Source: Mycolicibacterium moriokaense (GTDB lineage: Bacteria > Actinomycetota > Actinomycetes > Mycobacteriales > Mycobacteriaceae). Taken from it: a stretch of 64,000 nt of DNA. The position numbers were made by a program, and so were the translations under genes. Below are positions 27,166-35,597 of the stretch, piece by piece (positions within the stretch are counted from its first letter, which is position 1; every line of letters starts with the position of its first letter). The stretch covers positions 5,580,001-5,644,000 of the forward strand of contig NZ_AP022560.1 in NCBI RefSeq assembly GCF_010726085.1, written 5' to 3'. Under the pieces are notes generated by a model that was not told the DNA's origin, ran no database searches, and worked only from the letters and a program-made list of their open reading frames with translations.

Positions 27166-28312
27166 GGCTCAACAGCTTTCGCTTGGAGTTCTGGCTCGCT
27201 CGCGCAAGCCGAACGAGTTCAGGTTGCCGATCCACCCAGCACATTTCGCAAGGATCGATCACCGGATCCGCGAGCGCATCTTTCTCGAGCACGGCTACGG
27301 TTCGGACTTCGGCGCCAGGGACGCTGACCTGGCCGAACTCGTCGGCGGAATAGCCGACCGCGAGCATCTGATCGCCACGTGCGACGTCATTCTGTTGCCG
27401 AAAGTTCAGGCGGAGGATCTGGCCGCATTCAAGGCGGGGCAGATCGTGTGGGGCTGGCCGCACTGCGTCCAGGACCCCGCCATGACGCAACTCGCCATCG
27501 ACAATCGGTTGACACTGGTCGCCTTCGAGGCGATGAACCATTGGCAGTCCGACGGCGGGTTCGGGCTGCACGTCTTTCACAAGAACAACGAGTTGGCTGG
27601 CTACTGCTCCGTCCTGCACGCAATGCAATCCGTAGGGATCACTGGCATTTACGGGCGCAAGTTGCGCGCTGCCGTCATCGGATTCGGTGCGACGGCCCGC
27701 GGCGCCGTCACCGCGTTGAACTCGCACGGTGTCGACGACGTGCGCGTGCTCACCAACCGGGACGTGGCGGCCGTCGGGTCGCCGATCCACTCCACCCAGA
27801 TCATCCAGATGGGGCCCGATCCGGACGCGCCTGAGCGGATATGGGCAGACACCCCCGACGGGGTCGTCCCAGTGGCCGATCTACTCGCGGACAACGACAT
27901 CGTCGTCAACTGTGTCCTTCAGGATCCGGACGCGCCCCTCGTCTTCGTCACCGGGAACGACTTGGCCACCTTCACTGCCGGCAGTCTCATCGTCGACGTG
28001 TCCTGCGACGTGGGCATGGGCTTCAGTTGGGCGCGTCCGACGTCATTCACCCAGCCCATCATCGAGGTGGCGAACGGCATCCACTATTACGCGGTCGACC
28101 ACAGCCCGTCCTATCTCTGGAATTCGGCCACGTGGGAGATCAGCGAGGCCCTGTTACCCCACCTGGACGCGCTGCTGGCGGGTCCGCAGGCATGGGACGA
28201 CACTCCGACGATCGCCAGGGCCATCGAGATCCGCGACGGTGTCGTCCTCAATCCCGGGATTCTGTCGTTTCAGCGCCGCGACCAAACCTATCCGCACGCG
28301 GTTCAGCCATGA
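27149..28312 (+). CDS. N5-(carboxyethyl)ornithine synthase-like / alanine dehydrogenase-family protein
   Basis: This 387-residue protein belongs to the alanine dehydrogenase/transhydrogenase fold. The N-terminus LGVLARSRKPNEFRLPIHPA and LEHGYGSDFG match N5-(carboxyethyl)ornithine synthases, which reductively condense pyruvate with ornithine or lysine. LRAAVIGFGATARGAVTALN is the NAD(P)-binding Rossmann motif. Family naming rests on limited biochemistry, so the substrate is open. Its 3' end overlaps the convergent glycosyltransferase gene by 65 bases. Confidence 0.75.
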   Translation: MTRSDRAQQLSLGVLARSRKPNEFRLPIHPAHFARIDHRIRERIFLEHGYGSDFGARDADLAELVGGIADREHLIATCDVILLPKVQAEDLAAFKAGQIVWGWPHCVQDPAMTQLAIDNRLTLVAFEAMNHWQSDGGFGLHVFHKNNELAGYCSVLHAMQSVGITGIYGRKLRAAVIGFGATARGAVTALNSHGVDDVRVLTNRDVAAVGSPIHSTQIIQMGPDPDAPERIWADTPDGVVPVADLLADNDIVVNCVLQDPDAPLVFVTGNDLATFTAGSLIVDVSCDVGMGFSWARPTSFTQPIIEVANGIHYYAVDHSPSYLWNSATWEISEALLPHLDALLAGPQAWDDTPTIARAIEIRDGVVLNPGILSFQRRDQTYPHAVQP

Positions 28313-29372
28313 CTCGCTGCGCGAGTTCCGTATAGGCGGCGGCGACCACCGGCCATCCGACCTCCGGCGCCCGCCGTCTGACCTCGGCTGCCATCGAGCC
28401 GGCAAGTCGCGGCTGCGTGATGATCTGTCGGAGCGCGCCCGCGAGCGCGACGGGGTCATCGTGCTCGACGACCATGCCCGCCCCGCTGGCCAGCAACTCG
28501 ATGGCGTGCGAAAACGCCGTGGCCACAATAGGTCTGCCATTGGCCAACGCGTCGACGAGCACACCGGAGCTCACTTGCGCCGTGGAGTCGTTGGGCACCA
28601 CCACCACGGAGGCCTGCTGGATCAGTGCGGCCAACGATGAATTGTCGTAGTAGCGGGGGTCGAACGACACCGAATCGGCCACGCCCAGACGCCGCGCCTG
28701 TTCGACTCGCGCATCGCGATACGCCTCGGCTTCGGCCACCGGAATCGCGGGATCCATCGGCCCGGCAACCAGGTAGCGGGGTCGGCCGGGGATGTCGCCG
28801 AGGGTCGGCATCACGTCGATGACCCTTTCGATGCCCTTGCCTGGACGCAGTAGGCCCCACGTCAGGATGGTGGGCCGACTCGGGCGTTTCACCCGAGGGA
28901 CGGTCGGCAACGTGGCACCGTGCGGGATCGTGGCGATCTTGCGCCGGTCCATGGCGTAGGTGAGGTAGAGGCGCTGACGCGCCGCCTCGGACATCACGAC
29001 CACGCGGTCCGCAATGGCCGCGATCGCTTCGAGGCTCGAACATTGTTGTGCCGTAGGTTGTTCCGGAATGCTGTGGACGACTACTATCGACGGGACACCC
29101 AGTCCGTCGACGATTTCGACCACGTCGTCGGTCGTGCCGACTTCATGTTGCACGATCGCGACGTCCACCTGGCTGCGTCCCGCGGCCATGGACCCGTCCG
29201 GTGTGTCTGCCACCCAGCTGACAGCCGACTTACCCAAAGCCGAAGCCAGACCGGCGGTGAACCTCGCAAGCCCACACGGTGGACACGTACCGGTACCAAC
29301 GATGGCGAACCTTACCGGACGCGAAATCTTTTGCGGCACACCACAGGAAATGCTCGAGTCGTAGATCGGCAC
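28248..29372 (-). CDS. GT4-family glycosyltransferase
   Basis: This protein of about 374 residues has two Rossmann halves. The N-terminal half begins VRFAIVGTGTCPPCGLARFT; the C-terminal half has TILTWGLLRPGKGIERVIDV, then VVVPNDSTAQVSSGVLVDAL, the GT-B donor-binding region. Donor and acceptor sugars are unknown. The reading frame is open to 29591, but that extension runs through a repeat element, so I set GTG 29372 as start; GTG 29339 is also possible. No ribosome site decides between them. Confidence 0.75.
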   Translation of the reverse strand: MPIYDSSISCGVPQKISRPVRFAIVGTGTCPPCGLARFTAGLASALGKSAVSWVADTPDGSMAAGRSQVDVAIVQHEVGTTDDVVEIVDGLGVPSIVVVHSIPEQPTAQQCSSLEAIAAIADRVVVMSEAARQRLYLTYAMDRRKIATIPHGATLPTVPRVKRPSRPTILTWGLLRPGKGIERVIDVMPTLGDIPGRPRYLVAGPMDPAIPVAEAEAYRDARVEQARRLGVADSVSFDPRYYDNSSLAALIQQASVVVVPNDSTAQVSSGVLVDALANGRPIVATAFSHAIELLASGAGMVVEHDDPVALAGALRQIITQPRLAGSMAAEVRRRAPEVGWPVVAAAYTELAQRVMAEPRADRFGRGAETTESRD

Positions 29373-29431
29373 CGCATTCACAGGATGGTCCGGGTGACGG
29401 ACGCACTCGTCGCGCAACTCCGAATCGTTGC

Positions 29432-29481
29432 GATTTGTGTGCGTTCGAGAGCGCTCACCGCTCCTAAATGCACACAAATCA
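29432..29481. repeat. TGATTTGTG palindrome, copy 2
   Basis: GATTTGTGTGCGTT pairs with AATGCACACAAATC with one mismatch around the same inner sequence as copy 1. On the minus strand it starts with the TGA stop of the 64-residue gene (29481-29479). Confidence 0.75.
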
Positions 29482-29673
29482 CCAGAAACGGCCCGCTTTC
29501 CGCGCTTTCTGATCGCCGGTGACATCGGTCCACGCTGCCGGCTCGTAGTGATACGGCCGTTTGGCGCCCACGCGGATGATGTCGAGCGCACCGTCGTGGT
29601 GCGTGACGTAGACGTCGCCGTTGCGCATGTACTCGTCGGAGCCGCCGTCTGAGCGGGTCACGATCACCGTCAT
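29479..29673 (-). CDS. small hypothetical protein
   Basis: This 64-residue protein starts MTVIVTRSDGGSDEYMRNGD and continues with short strands and several Tyr/Trp residues (YHYEPAAWTDV). No family is certain. GGGAGG about seven bases before ATG 29673 supports the start over an upstream in-frame codon. Its TGA forms the edge of repeat copy 2. It lies 31 bases downstream of the DUF5994 gene, so the two may be co-transcribed. Confidence 0.6.
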   Translation of the reverse strand: MTVIVTRSDGGSDEYMRNGDVYVTHHDGALDIIRVGAKRPYHYEPAAWTDVTGDQKARKAGRFW

Positions 29674-29704
29674 GGTCGAGCCTCCCGGGACCGCATGGAG
29701 CACA

Positions 29705-30163
29705 TCAGGTGCCCACCCGCGCGGTCGACGCCAGGAGATCGGCAACGGTCGAATCATTGCCCGGACCCGCAGCGGCCATCAGCGCGGTGTGCGCCTCCTC
29801 GGGATCGGTGTTCGGTGGAACCACAAGTAAGGCAATTCTGTTGCCGCTCAAGCCGAGAACTTCGAGGGTGTGCACCGGCTGATACTGAAATCCGCCGAGC
29901 CGCACCGTTCGGCCGCCGATGGTCACCTTCCGGGGCGGCGTGTCCCATTCATTCGCGTTGTACACCACGCGGCCAATCGGGCCCAGCCGTACCGACAGCA
30001 CTGCCAGCAGGTCCGGTAGCTGAGTCGTGAGGTCGTCGCTGTGCGGCCACCATGCGCCGTCGACATACCCGCTCATGCAGGCCTTGGGTTTCAAGCGCAG
30101 TCGCGGCGTCTGATCGGGCGTGGTGCGAGGCGCATCGGTGGTGGAAGGTTGATTTCGCGTCAT
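29705..30163 (-). CDS. DUF5994 family protein
   Basis: This 152-residue protein matches the DUF5994 pattern: PRLRLKPKACMSGYVDGAWW near the N-terminus, then GRVVYNANEWDTPPRKVTIG and RTVRLGGFQYQPVHTLEVLG, ending LLVVPPNTDPEEAHTALMAA. The family is common in mycobacteria and has no known activity. GGGAG precedes the ATG. It has no signal peptide or membrane helix. Confidence 0.8.
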   Translation of the reverse strand: MTRNQPSTTDAPRTTPDQTPRLRLKPKACMSGYVDGAWWPHSDDLTTQLPDLLAVLSVRLGPIGRVVYNANEWDTPPRKVTIGGRTVRLGGFQYQPVHTLEVLGLSGNRIALLVVPPNTDPEEAHTALMAAAGPGNDSTVADLLASTARVGT

Positions 30164-30273
30164 TCGACGCTCCCGTCTTGACCGTGAGCCGGCCAGATCC
30201 TACGAATCGACGACGACACAACCTTGAACGGTCATATGACGAAGTACCGCCGATACCCCCACCCTACGCGAGC

Positions 30274-30323
30274 GATTTGTGCGCATTCGAGAGCGCTCAC
30301 CGCTCCTCAACGCACACAAATCA
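30274..30323. repeat. TGATTTGTG palindrome, copy 3
   Basis: GATTTGTGCGCATT pairs with AACGCACACAAATC with two mismatches. On the minus strand it opens with the TGA stop of the small membrane gene (30323-30321). Confidence 0.75.
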
Positions 30324-30674
30324 CCAGAGAACGGCGATCGCGGCGGCCGCGAACGACAACACACCCACGGCGACAAAGAGCCCACGCGCGACGGCCTCGC
30401 CCGTCTTCTTCTGTCGCGCGCTTCCCATGCCGAGCAGGCCGCCGATCACGATGAGGATGACGAGCTTGACGCCGATCTTCGGGTAGTTCAGTTCGATACC
30501 CACCGGCCACGGCGCGGCGAGCGCCAGTCCGGTAAGCAGCGACAGCAGGATGCCGTAGTCCATGATGCGGGTGAAGCGGAACCGTTTGGCGGCCGCTTCG
30601 GCGGCCCACGCCCCGAACGTGACGGCGAAACCGACGATGTGCAGCAGTACAACTACGTGACGTAGTAGTTCCAT
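30321..30674 (-). CDS. small four-helix membrane protein
   Basis: This 117-residue protein has four predicted membrane helices: VVVLLHIVGFAVTFGAWAAE, YGILLSLLTGLALAA, LVILIVIGGLLG and ARGLFVAVGVLSFAAAAIAV. It has no catalytic motif; the conserved first-helix His suggests possible cofactor contact, which is speculation. ATG 30674 gives a helix near the N-terminus; an upstream in-frame start at 30707 adds eleven residues. Function unknown. Confidence 0.65.
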   Translation of the reverse strand: MELLRHVVVLLHIVGFAVTFGAWAAEAAAKRFRFTRIMDYGILLSLLTGLALAAPWPVGIELNYPKIGVKLVILIVIGGLLGMGSARQKKTGEAVARGLFVAVGVLSFAAAAIAVLW

Positions 30675-30811
30675 GGATCGAGGGTACGACAGAAAACGTC
30701 GGGACAACCAGAGGCTGCCCCGACGTTGGCAAGATCCATCGCCAAGTTGTCGCTTGACCAGCGACTCACGCCGCTGTGAATTTGCTGTGAGCCAGGCTCA
30801 CACCGTCGGGA

Positions 30812-31288
30812 TCAGGGCACCCAGGCGAGAATGTCGCGAATCCCGTCGTTGTAGACGACGCTGTTCGGATCGACACCGACGACATCGAAGTAGAGCTTGC
30901 CGCTCGATGTACCGTTCGGCGGTACGGCGTTGCCCTGAATGGCCGTCGGGATGAACACGTTGGTGATCGCCTGGTACCCCTGGCCGTTCTCCGCGCGGGC
31001 GTTGAAACGCGGCAGCACCGGATTAGCCCAGTTTCCAAAGGCATTCACCGTCAGCGTCGCTTCCCACAGTCGTCCGGCAACCGGGTAAGGGATCGAATCG
31101 GTGCTCGGCTGAAGATCGGTCACTACGTAGCCGATCAGTGGGCCGCCGGACGCGACGTCGTTGATCGTCTGCTCCACGCCGAACTGTTGGATGCTGTCGG
31201 TGGCCGTCGCGATCCCAGCCGTCCCGAGCGCGAGGCCGGCCGCGACCGCGGTCGCGCCGGCAAGTTTTGCTAGTCCCTTGATGCTCAA
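30812..31288 (-). CDS. MPT63-like secreted protein (DUF1942)
   Basis: This 158-residue protein has a signal peptide (LAKLAGATAVAAGLALGTAG, cleavage near ATATD) and an immunoglobulin-like DUF1942 domain. YPVAGRLWEATLTVNAFGNW, LPRFNARAENGQGY, SSGKLYFDVVG and the C-terminal IRDILAWVP follow the M. tuberculosis MPT63 antigen closely. The start appears to be TTG 31288 with GGAGGGA six bases before it. MPT63 is abundantly secreted but has no established role. Confidence 0.85.
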   Translation of the reverse strand: MSIKGLAKLAGATAVAAGLALGTAGIATATDSIQQFGVEQTINDVASGGPLIGYVVTDLQPSTDSIPYPVAGRLWEATLTVNAFGNWANPVLPRFNARAENGQGYQAITNVFIPTAIQGNAVPPNGTSSGKLYFDVVGVDPNSVVYNDGIRDILAWVP

Positions 31289-31407
31289 TGCAGTTCCCTC
31301 CCACGGCGAATTCGACTATTCAACAGTTACCGCATCAGCCCTGGTCAGAAAGCGAAATGTTAAAAATCGCCACGAGTCCATGCCCGCAATGCGCATAGGG
31401 TTGCCCT

Positions 31408-32424
31408 GTGTATGTCGACGCGATGATCACGCCGCAACCGTTGCAGTCGATCGGGGACCTCGCCCGTCGCACACAAGAGGCGGGGTTCGCCGGACTGCTG
31501 TTCACCGAGACCGGCCGCACCGCCTATCTCAACGTCGCCGTGGCGTCACAAGCCGCACCGGGTCTCGACCTGTCGACCGGTGTCGCCGTGGCGTTTCCGC
31601 GCAGCCCGTTCGTGACGGCGGCGTCGGCGTGGGAACTGCAGGAGGCGACGGGCGGCCGGTTCCGACTCGGCCTCGGCACGCAGGTGCGCACACACGTAGT
31701 GCGGCGCTACAGCGCAGATTTCGAGCATCCCGGTCCGCGGCTGCGCGACTACGTGCTCGCGGTCAAGGCGTGCTTTGCGGCGTTCCGCACCGGGAAACTC
31801 GATCACCACGGTGAGTTCTACAACCTCGACTTCATCAGTCCGCAGTGGAGCGCGGGCCCGATCGACGCGCCGGATCCGAAGGTCGACATCGCGGCAGTGA
31901 ATCCGTGGATGCTGCGCATGGCGGGCGAAGTGGCCGACGGAGTGCACGTGCATCCGCTCGGCGAGCCGGGCTACATCTCGCGGCATGTGGTGCCGAAAAT
32001 GGCTGAGGGGGCGGCGAAGTCGGGCCGCTCGGCGTCGGACATCGCGGTGATCGTGCCGGTGATGACGATCGTCGGCGACACCGACGAGGAGCGCGATCGC
32101 GAACGCGAGCTCGTCCGCGCCAGCATGAGCTTCTACGGCAGCACGCCCAACTACGCGTTCATCTGGGACGAGGCCGGATTCGAGGGGACGACGGCCCGCA
32201 TCCGCGAGAAGCAGAAGGCCGGCGACTTCAAGGGCATGGCGGCGCAGATCAGCGACGAGCACATCGCGACGTTCGCGACCGAGTCGACGTGGGACGGCCT
32301 GGCCGATGCGCTGGTGGCGAAGTACGAGGGCGTCGCGTCGCGCGTTGTGCTGTACAACGCGCTGGCCGATCCCGAGCGCATCGAGCGCTACGGCGCGGTG
32401 GCGCGCCGCATTTCGACTGCTTGA
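31408..32424 (+). CDS. TIGR03617-type F420-dependent LLM-class oxidoreductase
   Basis: This 338-residue luciferase-like TIM barrel begins MYVDAMITPQPLQSIGDLAR, a hallmark start for this mycobacterial subfamily. GRFRLGLGTQVRTHVVRRY and LRDYVLAVKACFAAFRTGKL are the cofactor-side motifs. Members generally use F420 rather than FMN; the substrate is unknown. The start is GTG 31408. The mycolyltransferase-like gene begins 15 bases after its stop and may share its transcript. Confidence 0.83.
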   Translation: MYVDAMITPQPLQSIGDLARRTQEAGFAGLLFTETGRTAYLNVAVASQAAPGLDLSTGVAVAFPRSPFVTAASAWELQEATGGRFRLGLGTQVRTHVVRRYSADFEHPGPRLRDYVLAVKACFAAFRTGKLDHHGEFYNLDFISPQWSAGPIDAPDPKVDIAAVNPWMLRMAGEVADGVHVHPLGEPGYISRHVVPKMAEGAAKSGRSASDIAVIVPVMTIVGDTDEERDRERELVRASMSFYGSTPNYAFIWDEAGFEGTTARIREKQKAGDFKGMAAQISDEHIATFATESTWDGLADALVAKYEGVASRVVLYNALADPERIERYGAVARRISTA

Positions 32425-33660
<1,236 letters not shown>

Positions 33661-33748
33661 TTACTACCGTTCGCAATTGCTAGCCCGCCTTTGCGTAGTA
33701 GCTGGTCAGCAGCGGTTCCAACCGCATCGTGAAAAGTTGTTCGCCCTA

Positions 33749-33777
33749 TTGACTGCCGCGGTAATTGGGCGTATGTC
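33749..33777 (+). promoter_or_regulatory. possible promoter of the amine oxidase gene
   Basis: TTGACT is followed after 17 bases by TATGTC, in a 230-base gap with no gene. The -10 match is weak. The gap otherwise shows nothing I can name. Confidence 0.3.
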
Positions 33778-33890
33778 TAATACTGTTAGGCGCATGTTGA
33801 ATAACTGAACCCACCTCGTGTCCGTCCGGGCGCGAGCAGCATTGCTCGGCCGTCGCGCCTACGGCCCTGCGCGGACGACAGGGGTCTGTC

Positions 33891-35255
33891 ATGGTCGATG
33901 TTGATTACTGCGTGGTGGGTGCCGGATTCGGCGGGCTCACCGCGGCATTGCGGTTGAAGCAGGCGGGTCACTCGGTGGCGCTGCTGGAGGCGCGGGACCG
34001 GGTCGGCGGCCGCACGTGGACCGAAACCCGCGACGACGGGTTGTGGATCGACCGCGGCGGCGCGTGGATCGGGCCGGGCCAGGACGCGATCTACGGGCTG
34101 ATGAAAGAGTTCGGGATTCCGAGCTACAAACAGCCCACCGAGGGCGACGCGATGATGTTCGTCGACGGCAAGAAGTATCGCTACAAGGGCACGATCCCGT
34201 TGTCGATGAGCCCGTGGGCGGTGGCCAACATCGGCACGGTCTTCCTCGAGCTGACGCAGATGTGCAAGCAGATCGATCCGCAGGCGCCGTGGGATGCACC
34301 GAAGGCCAAGAAGTGGGATCAGACCACCTGGGCGGGGTGGTTGGACCGCAATACGCTGTCGAAGCCGGCGCGTGAGTTGCTCGAACACTCGGTCGCCGGG
34401 CTGTATACCTCTGCGGCATCAGAGGTTTCGCTGCTGTTCGTGCTGTATCAGATGGCATCGGCCGGCGGGCCGAGCTTCGTGCTCGGTGTCAAGGACGCCG
34501 CCGAGGATGAGCGAGTGGTCGGCGGCATGGGCGCGATTCATCGGGCGATCTCCGATGAGCTCGGCGACGCGATTCATCTGTCGCAGCCGGTGCGCAGCAT
34601 TGCGCAGGATGCCGACGGCGTCACGGTGCGCTCCGACGACATGGTGGTGCGGGCACGACGCGCGATCGTGGCGGTGCCGGTTTCCATTGTCAGCCAGATC
34701 AATTTCGAACCGATGCTGCCGATGGATCGGTCGTTCCTGCAGCAGCGGATGCCGTCGGGTGCGGTGTACAAGATCGCGTTGGTTTACGACGAGCCGTGGT
34801 GGCGTGCCGATGGTCTGTCGGGTCAGTCGTTCGGGGCGGGGTCGATGGCCAGCCTGACGATCGATGCCAGCACCGACAAGGAATCGCCGGCGGTGCTGTG
34901 CGTCATCACCGAGGGGCCGGAAGCGCGGAAGATGACGAAGCTCAGCGAGGAAGAGCGCAAACAAGGGGTCATCGACGCTGTCGTCGCGAGGTTCGGTGAG
35001 AAGGCACGGACGCTGACGGACTACGTCGAGCAGAACTGGACCATTGAACGGTATTCGGGCGGCGGGATGATCGCCCACGCGCCGCCGGGAGTGCTCACCG
35101 AGTTCGGACCTGCGTTGCGCGAGCCGTGCGGCCGAATCCATTGGGCGGGAACGGAAAGCTCGGCGGTGATGTACGGGTTCATCGACGGAGCGGTCCGCTC
35201 AGGTGAGCGTGCTGCCGCCGAGGTGATGGAGCGTGAGGCGATGACGGTCGCCTGA
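33891..35255 (+). CDS. flavin-containing amine oxidase
   Basis: This 454-residue protein has the FAD-binding DYCVVGAGFGGLTAALRLKQ start and the amine-oxidase EARDRVGGRTWT motif. DRGGAWIGPGQDAIYGLMKE is typical of monoamine/putrescine oxidases, and GRIHWAGTESSAVMYGFIDG forms the C-terminal FAD contact. It should oxidise a primary amine to an aldehyde with release of ammonia and hydrogen peroxide; the amine is unknown. No signal peptide is seen. Confidence 0.87.
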   Translation: MVDVDYCVVGAGFGGLTAALRLKQAGHSVALLEARDRVGGRTWTETRDDGLWIDRGGAWIGPGQDAIYGLMKEFGIPSYKQPTEGDAMMFVDGKKYRYKGTIPLSMSPWAVANIGTVFLELTQMCKQIDPQAPWDAPKAKKWDQTTWAGWLDRNTLSKPARELLEHSVAGLYTSAASEVSLLFVLYQMASAGGPSFVLGVKDAAEDERVVGGMGAIHRAISDELGDAIHLSQPVRSIAQDADGVTVRSDDMVVRARRAIVAVPVSIVSQINFEPMLPMDRSFLQQRMPSGAVYKIALVYDEPWWRADGLSGQSFGAGSMASLTIDASTDKESPAVLCVITEGPEARKMTKLSEEERKQGVIDAVVARFGEKARTLTDYVEQNWTIERYSGGGMIAHAPPGVLTEFGPALREPCGRIHWAGTESSAVMYGFIDGAVRSGERAAAEVMEREAMTVA

Positions 35256-35279
35256 GTTCGGGAACGATATATAGAGGTG

Positions 35280-35314
35280 CCAACCTCCGAGCGACAGTGT
35301 CGCTCGTAGGTTGG
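35280..35314. repeat. single palindromic repeat (CCAACCT/AGCGAC family)
   Basis: Outer arms CCAACCT and AGGTTGG enclose the core AGCGACA-G-TGTCGCT. It is the single-core relative of the element at 9348-9425. It lies 24 bases after the amine oxidase stop and just past the stop of the vapC remnant. Confidence 0.65.
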
Positions 35315-35317
35315 ATG

Positions 35318-35554
35318 TCACCCGAGCGCGGAAGCGATACCCGTGTGTCCGAAGGCGTCGCCCTTCCACAGCAGCGGTTCGCGGCTGTCGAGCGCCAGCG
35401 CGTAGGTGAGGCAATCGCCGAAGTTCAGTCGGGCGGGGTGACCGCTGCCCTTGCCGAAGTCGGCGTAGGCCTGACGAGCCAGACGGGCGTGGCGCTCGCG
35501 CGTCGGCATGGCCCGAGTGTCCGTCGGCCATGTGACAGGGAGACCCGTGCCCAA
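35318..35554 (-). pseudogene. C-terminal remnant of a VapC-type PIN toxin
   Basis: The reading frame includes [35 protein letters not shown] and [13 protein letters not shown], the second half of a VapC PIN domain with the NFGD..TYALA acidic site. The N-terminal third, with the first catalytic Asp, is absent, and no antitoxin gene lies upstream. It is sandwiched between intact genes and a palindrome. I read it as a deletion remnant. Confidence 0.65.
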
Positions 35555-35597
35555 TCACGTGCTGTGACATCTCCGAGAGCGGATAAGTTGGGGGGCG

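Noticed and set aside
29372..29591. N-terminal extension of the glycosyltransferase frame
   Set aside because: Runs through the TGATTTGTG repeat and unrelated sequence; not a plausible protein start.
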